Shown: piece after piece, positions 52,647 to 62,508 of the stretch
How the letters are laid out: each line of letters begins with the position of its first letter
Numbering within the stretch: the first letter of the stretch is position 1
Assembly (NCBI RefSeq): GCF_038066635.1
Contig: NZ_JBBUTI010000013.1
Coordinates: 67,408 to 131,407 of the forward strand
Source of the DNA: Ideonella margarita
Lineage (GTDB): Bacteria > Pseudomonadota > Gammaproteobacteria > Burkholderiales > Burkholderiaceae_C
Reading direction: 5' to 3'
DNA length: 64,000 bases
Program-made: the position numbers and the translations under genes
The notes under the pieces: generated by a model
What the model saw: only the letters and a program-made list of their open reading frames with translations
Databases searched by the model: none
Told to the model about the DNA's origin: nothing

Positions 52647-54128
52647 ATGTCTCTGAGCAGTTCCATCAAATCCATCCAAGACATCATGCGCAAGGATGTC
52701 GGCGTCGACGGCGACGCGCAGCGCATTGGTCAGCTCGTCTGGATGCTGTTCCTGAAGATCTTCGACGACCGCGAACAGGAATGGGAGTTGATGGATGACG
52801 CCTACAAGTCCCCGCTGCCTGCGCAGTACCGCTGGAGGAATTGGGCGGCTGACCCTGAGGGCATCACAGGCGATGAGTTGAAGAGCTTTGTCGACAACGA
52901 ACTCTTTCCGGCACTGCAGAACCTGACTGACCCGGTGAAGGGCTACAGCCAGACACCAGTTGCTTATGTGGTTCGCAACGTCTTTGAGGACGCCTACAAC
53001 TACATGAAGAGCGGGCAGCTGATTCGCCAGGTGCTCAACAAGATCCAAGAGGCGGTGGACTTTAACAAGGCGCAAGAGCGCCACGCCTTTGGCGACATGT
53101 ATGAGCAGCTGCTGCGGGACTTGCAGAACGCTGGCAACGCTGGCGAGTTCTACACGCCTCGGCCCGTCACCGAGTTCATGGTGCGCATGGTCGATCCGAA
53201 GCTAGGCGAGAAGGTGATGGACCCTGCATGCGGCACCGGCGGCTTCTTGACCTGCACCATCGATCACAAGCGTAGTCGCTATGTGAAGACGCCCGAGGAC
53301 GAGAAGGTGCTGCAGGCCAGCATCCACGGTGTGGAGAAAAAGCCGCTGCCGCACCTGCTGGCCACCACCAACATGATCCTGCACGGCATCGAGGTGCCCA
53401 GCAACATCCGGCACGACAACACGCTTAGCAAGCCGCTGATCAGCTGGGGCCCGAAAGACCGGGTGGATTGCATCGTCGCCAACCCGCCGTTCGGTGGCAT
53501 GGAAGAGGACGGCATCGAGACCAACTTCCCGGCGGCCTTCCGAACCCGAGAGACGGCCGACCTGTTCCTGGTGCTGATCATGCATCTGCTGAAGGACGGC
53601 GGCCGCGCGGCGGTGGTGTTGCCAGACGGCTTTCTGTTCGGCGAGGGCATAAAGAGCCGCATCAAGGAAAAGCTGCTGACTGAGTGCGACCTGCACACCG
53701 TAGTGCGTCTGCCCAACGGCGTGTTCAACCCCTACACCGGCATCAAGACCAACCTGCTGTTTTTCACCAAAGGCCGGCCGACCACCGATGTGTGGTTCTA
53801 CGAGCACCCGTACCCTGTGGGAGTGAAAAACTACAGCAAGACGCGGCCCATGCGGGTCGAAGAGTTTGCGGCCGAAGCGGCCTGGTGGGGCAGCGAAGCT
53901 GATGGTTTTGCTGCGCGGCAGGGCAGTGCGTTGGCCTGGAAAGTGAGCGCCACCGACATCGCCGCGCGCGGCTGGAACCTCGACAGCAAGAACCCGCACC
54001 AGGGCGAGCGGATCAACCACGACCCTGAGGCTCTGTTGGCCGAGTACGCGCAAATGCAAGCGGAGATTGTCGACTTGCAGAGGCAGTTGAAGGCGGCGTT
54101 GGCTGGGGCACTGGAGCTGGGCGAATGA
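52647..54128 (+). CDS. hsdM: Type I DNA methyltransferase, M subunit
   Basis: A 493-residue N6-adenine methyltransferase, the modification subunit of the type I system. An N-terminal helical domain (HsdM_N, residues ~5-140) is followed by the SAM-binding motif DPACGTGGF (192-200) and catalytic motif NPPF (279-282). The C-terminal helices would contact HsdS. ATG at 52647 (MSLSSSIKSIQD) fits homologues; a GTG at 52599 adds 16 residues. Codon use is visibly more GC-rich than in hsdR and the nuclease gene upstream. The stop overlaps hsdS by 4 bases. Confidence 0.95.
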   Translation: MSLSSSIKSIQDIMRKDVGVDGDAQRIGQLVWMLFLKIFDDREQEWELMDDAYKSPLPAQYRWRNWAADPEGITGDELKSFVDNELFPALQNLTDPVKGYSQTPVAYVVRNVFEDAYNYMKSGQLIRQVLNKIQEAVDFNKAQERHAFGDMYEQLLRDLQNAGNAGEFYTPRPVTEFMVRMVDPKLGEKVMDPACGTGGFLTCTIDHKRSRYVKTPEDEKVLQASIHGVEKKPLPHLLATTNMILHGIEVPSNIRHDNTLSKPLISWGPKDRVDCIVANPPFGGMEEDGIETNFPAAFRTRETADLFLVLIMHLLKDGGRAAVVLPDGFLFGEGIKSRIKEKLLTECDLHTVVRLPNGVFNPYTGIKTNLLFFTKGRPTTDVWFYEHPYPVGVKNYSKTRPMRVEEFAAEAAWWGSEADGFAARQGSALAWKVSATDIAARGWNLDSKNPHQGERINHDPEALLAEYAQMQAEIVDLQRQLKAALAGALELGE

Positions 54129-55531
54129 CGGCGTTGGTGACAACCAGCATTGAGCTGCTTTCAGGCGCGCCCAATGGGATCGAAAAGATACGCGTTCTGT
54201 TTCGTCGGTTGGCTCTAGAGGGAAAATTTTCCACATTTGACTGCAGTTCGTCACCAGGCGCGGCATGGCTTCATTCGACGTTTGGCAGAGTATTCAGCCT
54301 TGAATACGGCAGCAATCTGCCTGCGCCGAAACGGACCGGCACGGGGGAGTTTTTGGTCTACGGCTCCAACGGTGTGGTGGGTAGTCACAACGCTTGTTGT
54401 GTCGATGCGCCATGCCTGGTCGTCGGACGGAAAGGATCAGCTGGCGCAGTGAATGTGTGTGAGCAACCGGGGTGTTGGGTCACCGACGTTGCCTATTTCT
54501 GCGTTCCTCCAAATAGCGTCACATTGCGCTTCGCTCACCTGCTGTTCTTGACCCTGGGCTTGGACGAGCTGGGAAAAGGGATCAAGCCCGGGCTGAGTCG
54601 CAGCGAGGCCTACGCCTTGCCGGTCAGCATCCCTCCTTTGGCGGAACAACACCGCATCGTCGCCAAGTTCGATGAACTGATGGCACTGTGTGATCGGCTG
54701 GAAGCGCGGCAGAAAGACGCCGAGGCCGCTCACGCTCGACTGGTGCAGGCTCTGCTGGACAGCCTCAACCAGGCCCGCGATGCCGATGAGTTCCAGGCGT
54801 GCTGGCAGCGGGTGGTGGCGCAGTTCTCGGTGCTGTTCACGACGCCCGCCAGCATCGACAGCCTGTGGTCGGCGGTGTTGTGCTTAGCGGCGGAAGGTAA
54901 GCTCGTTGCGGCAGGGGAGCAGGTCGCTCAACTACCTATCGGTGAGCTGCTGCTTGGAGACACCCTAAACGGGTGCTCGTACAAGCCTTCTGACACGCCT
55001 GTCGGCATTCCAATTCTTCGGATCAGCGCCGGTACCGGCAGCGATGACTTCATCGTGGACGAAACTGACCACAAATGGGTAGAGGTCACGGCTGCTGAGC
55101 GCGAGAAGTTTCGGTTGCTGCGGAACGATTTGTTGGCCTGTCGCTTCAATGGGAACCTGCACTACGTCGGCGCGTTTGCCCTCTACAACGGTGCCAGCAG
55201 TGTGGAGCAGATTTTTCCTGACAAGCTCATTCGGTTTCGAATCAATGACCAGCGCGCTTTGCCTGCCTATCTGCGATTTGTGATGAACGCTCTACCAGCG
55301 CGACAGCAGATCGAGTCCTTTTGCGCCACGACCGTTGGCAACATCGGCATCAGTGCCACCAACCTCAAGACCGTGAAGGTGCGCGTGCCATCGTTGGACG
55401 AGCAACACCGCATCGTAGCCAAGGTTACCGAACTCCTTGCCCTCTGCGGCCAGCTCAAAGCCTCTATCACCGCCGCCCGCGCCAAGCACTCAAAACTCGC
55501 GGATGCGCTGGTTGCCCAGGCGATCCTATGA
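54125..55531 (+). CDS. hsdS: Type I restriction-modification specificity subunit
   Basis: A 468-residue HsdS with two target-recognition domains, each followed by a conserved helical spacer beginning LAEQHRIVAKFDELMALC (about residue 178) and LDEQHRIVAKVTELLALC (about residue 424). The two halves of the bipartite DNA target are read by these domains. The first half is more AT-rich at DNA level than the spacer region, as expected from domain exchange. Start in the hsdM stop (ATGA). The recognition sequence cannot be read from the protein without close homologues. Confidence 0.94.
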   Translation: MTALVTTSIELLSGAPNGIEKIRVLFRRLALEGKFSTFDCSSSPGAAWLHSTFGRVFSLEYGSNLPAPKRTGTGEFLVYGSNGVVGSHNACCVDAPCLVVGRKGSAGAVNVCEQPGCWVTDVAYFCVPPNSVTLRFAHLLFLTLGLDELGKGIKPGLSRSEAYALPVSIPPLAEQHRIVAKFDELMALCDRLEARQKDAEAAHARLVQALLDSLNQARDADEFQACWQRVVAQFSVLFTTPASIDSLWSAVLCLAAEGKLVAAGEQVAQLPIGELLLGDTLNGCSYKPSDTPVGIPILRISAGTGSDDFIVDETDHKWVEVTAAEREKFRLLRNDLLACRFNGNLHYVGAFALYNGASSVEQIFPDKLIRFRINDQRALPAYLRFVMNALPARQQIESFCATTVGNIGISATNLKTVKVRVPSLDEQHRIVAKVTELLALCGQLKASITAARAKHSKLADALVAQAIL

Positions 55532-55641
55532 GACGCGAAGCGTACTCCGTCGATTAGCACGGCCCCGATGCAGCGGTGGACGTAGCTGCTTGTAGAAGAT
55601 CCATTAAAAATACAAATCAGCCCGGGGAGGGCCTGTTCAAG

Positions 55642-57417
55642 ATGTTGTCGTCTGCTCTTAAGAATCTAGCGTCCGTCGATGCCTACATCGTTTGGATCTT
55701 TCTTGGCATCCTTTTCGCTGGTCTGTTGGCCTATCTTGCCTGGGCTCGACCAAAGTTGGTGGGTGCGCAAGCTGCCTTGGAGCGGCTTGCAGCCGCAATT
55801 GAGCACGCCCCCGATGTCGAGACTGCCAAAGCGCAAGCCGACGCTGCCGTCGCGACCAACAGCGGCCTGAAGGATGCATGGTCTGCATCGCAGAGCCGAG
55901 TCATCAAAGTTGGTCCTGCCGAGCAACCCAAGGCTTTGCTCTTGAACAGTGTTGAAGATTTGTGGCGGCCCGATCGGCTGTTGCACAAGCAGTTCAACTT
56001 CGCAATGTTCGAGGCCATTCCCAACATCGCTGTTGGCGTCGGCTTATTCTTCACTTTTGTCTTTTTGACCCTCGCGCTAACGGATGCCTCATCCGCGCTC
56101 GCGAAGCCGGGCCAGACCGTCGATGTGGTGAAGGCAACAAGGGAGTTGCTTGGATCGGCGGGTGGCAAGTTTTTGTCCTCTCTCGCTGGTTTGCTTGTGT
56201 CGTTGGTTTGGACGATCGTGGGGCGCCGTCGGGTGGCCCGGCTGGACCGTGCCTCGGTGCGTGTGGTCGCCGCCATCGAAGCTCTTTGGCCTCCCTTGGG
56301 TGCCGAGGCTGTGGTGATGGATCAGCTGGCACAGCTCAAACAGGTCGCCGACAAGTTGGTGGCTTTGCAGGCTGTGCAGGTGCAAGCCAAGCAAGTGCAG
56401 GAAGACCAAGTTGGTCTCGCCGAGGAGCTGCTGCTGGAGTCCAAGGAGCAGACAGGCTCACTCAAGCGATTCGAGACCGACCTGGCAATCAGCATCGGCA
56501 ACGCCATCACGAACAGCTTTGGCCCGCAGATGGAGCAGATGACTGGGCGACTGGAGCGGGCCATCTCGAACTTGAGTGATCGCGTCGGCTCAATGAACGA
56601 GGATGCCCTGCGAAAGATGATGGAGGACTTCTCCTCCTCTCTGCGCTCGAACACCGGCAAGGAAATTGATTCCTTCAAGGCCACTTTGAGCAGCCTGGCT
56701 GAAGCTCTGGATAAGTCTGCAGGTGGCCTGCAGACGGGCGTTGAACAAGCAGCTGCAACTTTGGCGGGTACAACCAGCGAGCTTGATACACGGCTTGGTG
56801 AGGCATCAACTCGCCTTGTTGGCAGTGTGGATGCGATCAAGGAGCTGCTGGATCACACACGCAACGCGGTTCAGGATGTCGATATGGCGGTGTCTCGGGC
56901 TGCCGAGTTGGGAGGACGCGGTGTCGAGAGCCTGACGCATGCGTTGGAGAACGCAGATCACGTGGTTGCCCGCGTGTCGGATTCTGCTCAGCGCTGGCAG
57001 GCCGTAACTGAGAAGATGGAGGGCGTTACCGGTAGCCTGGCAGAGGTGGCGGACGGCGTGGATGAAATCACCCAGGAGCAGAAGGCGGTCGTTCGCTCCG
57101 TTCGAGAAGCCGGGCCCGAGGTGGTTCATGCTGTTTCGCGCATGAAAGACATTCTTGAGTCGTCCACCGGGCAGGTGGCTGAATCGATGGGCATGGTCCA
57201 GTCCGCCATGGACAGGACCAGTCGCGATCTAACCGGTGTGGTTACGTCGATCACGACCGGTGTGGGCGAATACACCCAGCAGGTTGCAGAGCTGCATCGA
57301 GCCATGGATAACGAGATGGCCAAGGCGGTTGGCAAACTTGGTGGCGTGATTCAGAACTTGGATGACTCGGTGGGTGAGCTTACCGATGCCCTTGGCGATC
57401 TCGATTCCAAGAAGTAA
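55642..57417 (+). CDS. zorA: Zorya protein ZorA (MotA-like stator with long tail)
   Basis: A 591-residue membrane protein: helices at about 15-34, 127-146 and 176-194 in a MotA/ExbB-like arrangement, then a ~390-residue cytoplasmic tail of mostly helical, coiled-coil-like sequence rich in Glu, Lys, Ser and Ala. In Zorya, ZorA5-ZorB2 is a proton-driven motor whose tail relays phage detection to soluble effectors. ATG at 55642 is preferred, with GGGGAGG upstream; GTG at 55576 would add 22 residues. It follows hsdS by 110 bases, including an AT-rich stretch (55600-55617) that may hold its promoter. Followed by zorB after 3 bases. Confidence 0.9.
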   Translation: MLSSALKNLASVDAYIVWIFLGILFAGLLAYLAWARPKLVGAQAALERLAAAIEHAPDVETAKAQADAAVATNSGLKDAWSASQSRVIKVGPAEQPKALLLNSVEDLWRPDRLLHKQFNFAMFEAIPNIAVGVGLFFTFVFLTLALTDASSALAKPGQTVDVVKATRELLGSAGGKFLSSLAGLLVSLVWTIVGRRRVARLDRASVRVVAAIEALWPPLGAEAVVMDQLAQLKQVADKLVALQAVQVQAKQVQEDQVGLAEELLLESKEQTGSLKRFETDLAISIGNAITNSFGPQMEQMTGRLERAISNLSDRVGSMNEDALRKMMEDFSSSLRSNTGKEIDSFKATLSSLAEALDKSAGGLQTGVEQAAATLAGTTSELDTRLGEASTRLVGSVDAIKELLDHTRNAVQDVDMAVSRAAELGGRGVESLTHALENADHVVARVSDSAQRWQAVTEKMEGVTGSLAEVADGVDEITQEQKAVVRSVREAGPEVVHAVSRMKDILESSTGQVAESMGMVQSAMDRTSRDLTGVVTSITTGVGEYTQQVAELHRAMDNEMAKAVGKLGGVIQNLDDSVGELTDALGDLDSKK

Positions 57418-57420
57418 ATC

Positions 57421-58185
57421 ATGCTGTTGTTGAAGCAACGTGGTGGACAGAGGGCGTCAACGTCAGCTGAAGGCGAGGGCAGCTACCTGGCCTCGGCCAG
57501 TGACTTGATGATTGGCCTGCTGTTTGTCTTCATCATCCTGGTGGTGGTGTTGGCATTGGAGCAGCACAAGCAGCAGCAGGTGCTGATCGGTTTGACGAAT
57601 GCAAGTGATCCACGAGCTGGTGTCACGGTTTCAATTGGCGAGGCGCTCAAGCAGGCCAAGCTCGACGTTCGAGTTGACCCATCGACCGGGATCATTTCGC
57701 TGCCGTCGGATGTCTTGTTCAACGTCGGCTCGTCTACGCTTAGCGCCACAGCAAAGCAATCTCTCAGCCTCGCTCGCGACAGGCTGGCAGTGGTGTTGCC
57801 GTGCTATGTACACAGCACTCGGAACAAGCTGACCGATAAAGACTGCCCAAACAATTTGGGTCGACATGAGGTCGACACGATCTTCTTCGAGGGGCACACG
57901 GACAACCGAGTAAACCCCGCACCAGGCGGCAACTTGACGCTTTCGTTCGACCGAGCACGTGCGATTCAAGATGAGTTCCTCGGCGCCGGCTCTCCACTCA
58001 TCGAGTACAAGAACTCTTTCAATCAGCCGATCTACTCTTACAGCGCATACGGTGATACGCGCTTGCTGGCCAACGTTGCTGGCCACGACGCCAGCAACAG
58101 ACGCGTAGACATGCGTATCGTGCTTCGCTACCAATCTATTCAGGAAACCCTGAACCAGATTGGCAAGGCCACCGGGGGGCGCTGA
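57421..58185 (+). CDS. zorB: Zorya protein ZorB (MotB-like, OmpA domain)
   Basis: A 254-residue partner of ZorA. One membrane helix (residues ~27-46, ASASDLMIGLLFVFIILVVV) contains Asp28, the expected proton-carrying residue of MotB-type subunits. The periplasmic part ends in an OmpA-like peptidoglycan-binding domain (FFEGHTDNR, SFDRARAIQ, YGDTR, NRRVDMRI). Two cysteines (VLPCYV and KDCPN) could form a disulfide. It starts 3 bases after the zorA stop, and zorC follows with a 1-base gap, so the operon is tightly coupled. Confidence 0.93.
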   Translation: MLLLKQRGGQRASTSAEGEGSYLASASDLMIGLLFVFIILVVVLALEQHKQQQVLIGLTNASDPRAGVTVSIGEALKQAKLDVRVDPSTGIISLPSDVLFNVGSSTLSATAKQSLSLARDRLAVVLPCYVHSTRNKLTDKDCPNNLGRHEVDTIFFEGHTDNRVNPAPGGNLTLSFDRARAIQDEFLGAGSPLIEYKNSFNQPIYSYSAYGDTRLLANVAGHDASNRRVDMRIVLRYQSIQETLNQIGKATGGR

Positions 58186-58186
58186 G

Positions 58187-59596
58187 GTGTTTGCACCGCT
58201 TCCCACGGGGTTCCAGTTTTTGCAGCACGCGGCCGAACGGCTGGGGGCTGTCGAGTTGGTGGCCCCCAAGCAGATGGAAGAGATCGGTCTTCGAATGCGG
58301 AAGGTCTACGAGCGTGCGCGTGAGACGGGCTACAAGCATTTGAGCAAGGGCGCGTTGCGCCGGCTTCCGTACGCCATCTGGGTGGACGGACAGCCTTCAC
58401 TCGACAAGATCGAGCCGCAGCTCATGCAGCTTTACTGGGACAAAGTACTGCCGGAGGCGCTGTCTCAACCTCGCTCATCCAAGCGTTGGCTCAACCCACT
58501 CTTTTACGTCTACTGCCACTGGTTCAAGCGCTTGCAGCCCGGTTTCCTGTTGTTTGCGCAGAGCCTCAACAAGGCCCTGTCCGTGGCAAAGGGGTCGATG
58601 GCTGACCTGTTGATTGACTTGAACAGCCGCTATGCCTGGTTTGACCCACGAGTGGTCGGCTCACGGCTGGGTGCCGTGATCGTCAAGTCGACAAAACCAA
58701 TTCCGGATGTCTTGAGCAGCCTGCATTTGTGGTCCGGATTCCTGGATGAGCCCATCGCGTCTGATGCGTTCGAGGGCGCTCTAGGGTCGTCGATGGTGGA
58801 TCTGACCGATGAGGCACAGATCGCCAAGGTTTTGATTTGGTCCAGGAATGACGTTGGCGGTGAGAACGGAGCTGGCGTTGCACGCTACCCAGAACATCGG
58901 GTTCTCTTGGCCGAGGCGTTGGTCAGGCCGTGGTTCCAGCGTAGGCCGCCGGAGGCGCTCAAGACGCGCCTGCTCAGCTACTTCATGCGGCACTACGGCG
59001 ACCCGCGCCACATTGGCAACGTGAACAAGGGCCACAACTGGCAGGGAGTCTCCCCGCAGGTCATTGCTACGTTGAAGGCCTGGCTGGTTGGTGACACCTT
59101 GCGCGGCTTCATGCGCATCTTGCAGCTGACGGCTGACGACATCTGGATGTACCGCGAGCGCTTCTGGACGGCGTACTACGACAAGGGGGTCATTGAAGAG
59201 GCCTGGGTCGCTCTTGGCTCGCAAGCCGCGTGGATGGCGAGGCGCGAGTTCGCTAAGGGCGATTGGAACCAGTTCGGTGCGCTGACCGCTGGGGCTACCT
59301 CTGACCAGTCCGTTTTGTTCCTTCGCATCGGGGACATCGTCTTCACAGAGTGGAGTCACTCCGGCAGCTTGCGAGCGACTCGGGCCGGCGATCCGCAGAC
59401 GCCGCGCATGTACCTGCGCGAGTACAGCGGGCATGACCTTCGTTCTCTCAACTCCATGGACTTCCATGAAGGTGGTACCCAGCTGCCGCAGTTGACGCAC
59501 GCCAACTCGGCCGGGGGCACGTGGCAACGTCGCGCGCGAGACTTCATTGCAAAGCACACAGGAGTAAGGCTGAATGACCAAGCCATCATTGGTTGA
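58187..59596 (+). CDS. zorC: Zorya protein ZorC (EH_Signature domain)
   Basis: A 469-residue soluble protein in the zorC position, recognised mostly by context and by resemblance to the EH_Signature family found in type I Zorya; no catalytic motif is evident. The C-terminal half is rich in Trp, Arg and Tyr (WMYRERFWTAYYDKG) and ends FIAKHTGVRLND. ZorC is thought to bind DNA and act with ZorD. GTG at 58187 follows the zorB stop by one base; a TTG at 58160 overlapping zorB would add 9 residues. Its 3' end overlaps zorD by 23 bases. Confidence 0.82.
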   Translation: MFAPLPTGFQFLQHAAERLGAVELVAPKQMEEIGLRMRKVYERARETGYKHLSKGALRRLPYAIWVDGQPSLDKIEPQLMQLYWDKVLPEALSQPRSSKRWLNPLFYVYCHWFKRLQPGFLLFAQSLNKALSVAKGSMADLLIDLNSRYAWFDPRVVGSRLGAVIVKSTKPIPDVLSSLHLWSGFLDEPIASDAFEGALGSSMVDLTDEAQIAKVLIWSRNDVGGENGAGVARYPEHRVLLAEALVRPWFQRRPPEALKTRLLSYFMRHYGDPRHIGNVNKGHNWQGVSPQVIATLKAWLVGDTLRGFMRILQLTADDIWMYRERFWTAYYDKGVIEEAWVALGSQAAWMARREFAKGDWNQFGALTAGATSDQSVLFLRIGDIVFTEWSHSGSLRATRAGDPQTPRMYLREYSGHDLRSLNSMDFHEGGTQLPQLTHANSAGGTWQRRARDFIAKHTGVRLNDQAIIG

Positions 59597-62408
59597 CCAC
59601 GGTGCTGAATGGGCTGTCGGTTTGGGCTTGGACGCCTGGGTTGCCGAGCTGTCCATTGCTGCCGCCACCGCTGTCTATGAGGCGCTTGAGGCCGGTGCCA
59701 GATTTGAAGATGGTGTTCTGTACGCTCCAGCTCTGGCGTTGAGCCGGTGGCCTGAGGCTGTTGCGCAGGAGCTTGGCTTACCGCCGAATGTGCCGTTGGG
59801 CTTGGACATTCGTCTCCAAGGCACCTTGGGGAAGTCAGACTCAAAACTCCTCTCAAGATGGCTACAACCCGGCAGATCCATCGCCGCCAGAGATGCGAGC
59901 CTGCGCGGCTGTTGGCTTGAGTGGGGAGGTAACACGTATCGACTGCAGGCTCCGCTGTGGGAAGTCGTGGAGCTGGCGAACGCGTTCAACCGGGTTGACT
60001 CGGCCGACATGGACGGGCAGTTCAAGGCTTGGGCCAGCATTCGCGAATGCCTTGGCGATGACGCTGCCGAACGGCTGAGCGATGGCTTCTTGCGGAGCCT
60101 TCGTGTTGTGACCGCCTCTGCGTTGACGTGGCAAATCCAGCTCGATGGAAACGGCCAACCTCAGCTTGCACCGAGTCTGTTGACCGAGAAGCTCTCGGAC
60201 GATGGCCAACGCACCGAGCATGTTCCTGCGCTGCTTCCAGTCGATGAATCCACGTTTGTGCAGCGTCTTGATCAGCTGCGCGAGGGCGTGTCTGCCTTCC
60301 CGTTGAACCAAGGCCTTTATGTGGTCGCTGAGGAGCCGGTTCGCAAGGCGCTCACTGCGGTTCGTCAGCTACGGCGTGCGCCGGTTGAGCAGCGAAAGCG
60401 AGCAGCCCTGCACCCTGAAGCCGTCATTCGCGAATTGCTGGATGAGCCGGAGGACGCCCCTTCGGTGTTCATTGAAACTGAGCGGTATGCTGACCGTGTC
60501 GTGGATGTGGCTGAGTGGGTTGCTCCTGTCCTTCCTTGGATCAAGATTCCGACTCAGTCCTGGGCCCCGCCCTCGCAGTTCGGCATTCGGCTGCAGGGCG
60601 TGGACATTCCGCTTGAGGCAAACCAGCTGGAGGGGGCATGCGAGGCAATGGCCAACGCCCTTGGCCAGCGTCTGCCGGTGGTTGAAATCGCAGGCACCCA
60701 GGTGCCGGTGTCTGAAGCCAATTTACAGGCTTTGCAGTCCCTCAAGGAGAAGGTTGAGGCTAGGCTGGGTGGAAAGCCAGAGGCCTGTGATGCGGATGAC
60801 GAAGAGAAGCTGAGCGGTCCGAAGGTTCTGGTTATCGAGACCAACTTCGAAGAGGTTGCATTCAGCCGAGCGACCGAACACAAGCGGCCTGGCCAGACGG
60901 TGTGGCCAGCCATGGTCAGAACGCCTCCGAAATCGCACCAGGAAACCGGTGTTCGATGGCTTCAGCAACATTGGATTTCTGGAAGCAGCGGCGCCATGCT
61001 CTGCGACGACATGGGTTTGGGCAAGACGTTTCAGGCGCTTGCCTTCTGTGCGTGGTTGCGCGAGTTGATGAATGCCGGCGAGATCCCACGGCAACCGATT
61101 CTGTTGATCGCGCCGGTGGGGCTGTTGCGGAACTGGGAAAAGGAGCACGACGAGCACCTCTGGTCACCCGGTTTAGGCGACATCGCTCGCGTTTATGGCG
61201 ATCACGTGAAGGCCATCAAGCGCGGTCGGCACGGTAACGGTACCGCGACCCTCGACACCACAAGATTGAGTCAAGCTGATGTGGTGCTTGCGAACTACGA
61301 AGCAGTTTCTGACTACCAGCTCAGTTTTGGCGCGATCCGGTTCGCCGCAGTGGTCTTGGACGAGGCGCAAAAGATCAAGTCCCCGGGCATACGGGTGACG
61401 ACAGCGGTCAAGGCCCTGAACGTTGGCTTTTTCGTAGCCATGACAGGCACGCCGGTTGAAAACCGCTTGGCGGACCTTTGGTGCATCGCGGATGCAGTGC
61501 AGCCCAGCGCATTGGGGGACCTCAAAACCTTCAGTGGCCGTTACGAAACTGAAGGGGCAAACGTATTGGCCCTGCGTGAGCAGGTGTGGCAGGAGGAAGA
61601 GCAACTGGAGGCTCAACCCAAGCTGCTGTTGCGTCGCTTGAAGTCAGAAAAACTCCAAGGCTTGCCGAAGAAGATTGAGCATCCGATTCAACGGCCTATG
61701 CCGCCAAGGCAATTGGACGCGTACCTGCGCGCTGTCCAGCAGCAAGGCATGGCCGGCGAAGGTTCGATGCTGGAACTCATTCACAGCATGCGGCGTGCCT
61801 CCCTTCACCCCATCTTGATCGATGGGGGGCTGGACCGGGGTGAAGTTCTGGATCCGCGAGATTCAGCACGCATGTCCGTGATGCTGGAGGTGCTTGACGA
61901 CGTTGCTCGCCGCAACGAAAAGGCACTTGTGTTCCTGGAGTCACTCGATCTTCAGGACGCGGGCCAATTGCCGACGATCCTGCAGCGCCGATATGGCCTG
62001 AAGCGCTTGCCCATGATCATCAACGGCGAAGTGGGCACGTCTCAGCGTCAAGACCGCGTAGATCGCTTCCAGAGTGAATCGGGATTCGACGTGATGATGT
62101 TGTCACCCAAGGCGGGCGGAGTGGGGCTTACGCTCACTGCAGCGAACCATGTCATTCACCTCTCCAGATGGTGGAACCCCGCAGTTGAGGATCAATGTTC
62201 GGACCGTGTCTATCGCATCGGCCAGACCAAAGACGTGCATGTCTACTACCCGATGGCCGTGCTCCCAGACACCCCTGAGCAAAGCTTCGATGTCCAACTC
62301 CAATTGCTAATGCAACGCAAGCGAGACTTGGCTCGAAATCTGCTCGCACCGCCGGCCTTTACCAAGCAGGACTACGCGCAGATGCGTGCGGGGATGTTGG
62401 CGCTTTGA
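59574..62408 (+). CDS. zorD: Zorya protein ZorD (SNF2-family helicase/nuclease effector)
   Basis: A 944-residue effector. Residues ~1-440 are an N-terminal domain without recognised motifs. The SNF2-type ATPase follows: Walker A DDMGLGKT (residues 478-485), DEAQ near 594, TGTPVEN, and in lobe 2 SPKAGGVGLTL and RVYRIGQ (near 878). In type I Zorya, ZorD is recruited after motor activation and degrades or remodels invading DNA. The presence of zorC and zorD instead of zorE marks the system as type I. It is somewhat shorter than E. coli ZorD. Confidence 0.93.
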   Translation: MTKPSLVDHGAEWAVGLGLDAWVAELSIAAATAVYEALEAGARFEDGVLYAPALALSRWPEAVAQELGLPPNVPLGLDIRLQGTLGKSDSKLLSRWLQPGRSIAARDASLRGCWLEWGGNTYRLQAPLWEVVELANAFNRVDSADMDGQFKAWASIRECLGDDAAERLSDGFLRSLRVVTASALTWQIQLDGNGQPQLAPSLLTEKLSDDGQRTEHVPALLPVDESTFVQRLDQLREGVSAFPLNQGLYVVAEEPVRKALTAVRQLRRAPVEQRKRAALHPEAVIRELLDEPEDAPSVFIETERYADRVVDVAEWVAPVLPWIKIPTQSWAPPSQFGIRLQGVDIPLEANQLEGACEAMANALGQRLPVVEIAGTQVPVSEANLQALQSLKEKVEARLGGKPEACDADDEEKLSGPKVLVIETNFEEVAFSRATEHKRPGQTVWPAMVRTPPKSHQETGVRWLQQHWISGSSGAMLCDDMGLGKTFQALAFCAWLRELMNAGEIPRQPILLIAPVGLLRNWEKEHDEHLWSPGLGDIARVYGDHVKAIKRGRHGNGTATLDTTRLSQADVVLANYEAVSDYQLSFGAIRFAAVVLDEAQKIKSPGIRVTTAVKALNVGFFVAMTGTPVENRLADLWCIADAVQPSALGDLKTFSGRYETEGANVLALREQVWQEEEQLEAQPKLLLRRLKSEKLQGLPKKIEHPIQRPMPPRQLDAYLRAVQQQGMAGEGSMLELIHSMRRASLHPILIDGGLDRGEVLDPRDSARMSVMLEVLDDVARRNEKALVFLESLDLQDAGQLPTILQRRYGLKRLPMIINGEVGTSQRQDRVDRFQSESGFDVMMLSPKAGGVGLTLTAANHVIHLSRWWNPAVEDQCSDRVYRIGQTKDVHVYYPMAVLPDTPEQSFDVQLQLLMQRKRDLARNLLAPPAFTKQDYAQMRAGMLAL

Positions 62409-62508
62409 TCTGCAGATGCCAACGAATCGCTAGCTCGGATTGAGGAAATTACCCTAGTCAGATCGCAGCACAAGACTGCAGGTGAGCCGTATAACTTCAG
62501 GAGGCATG

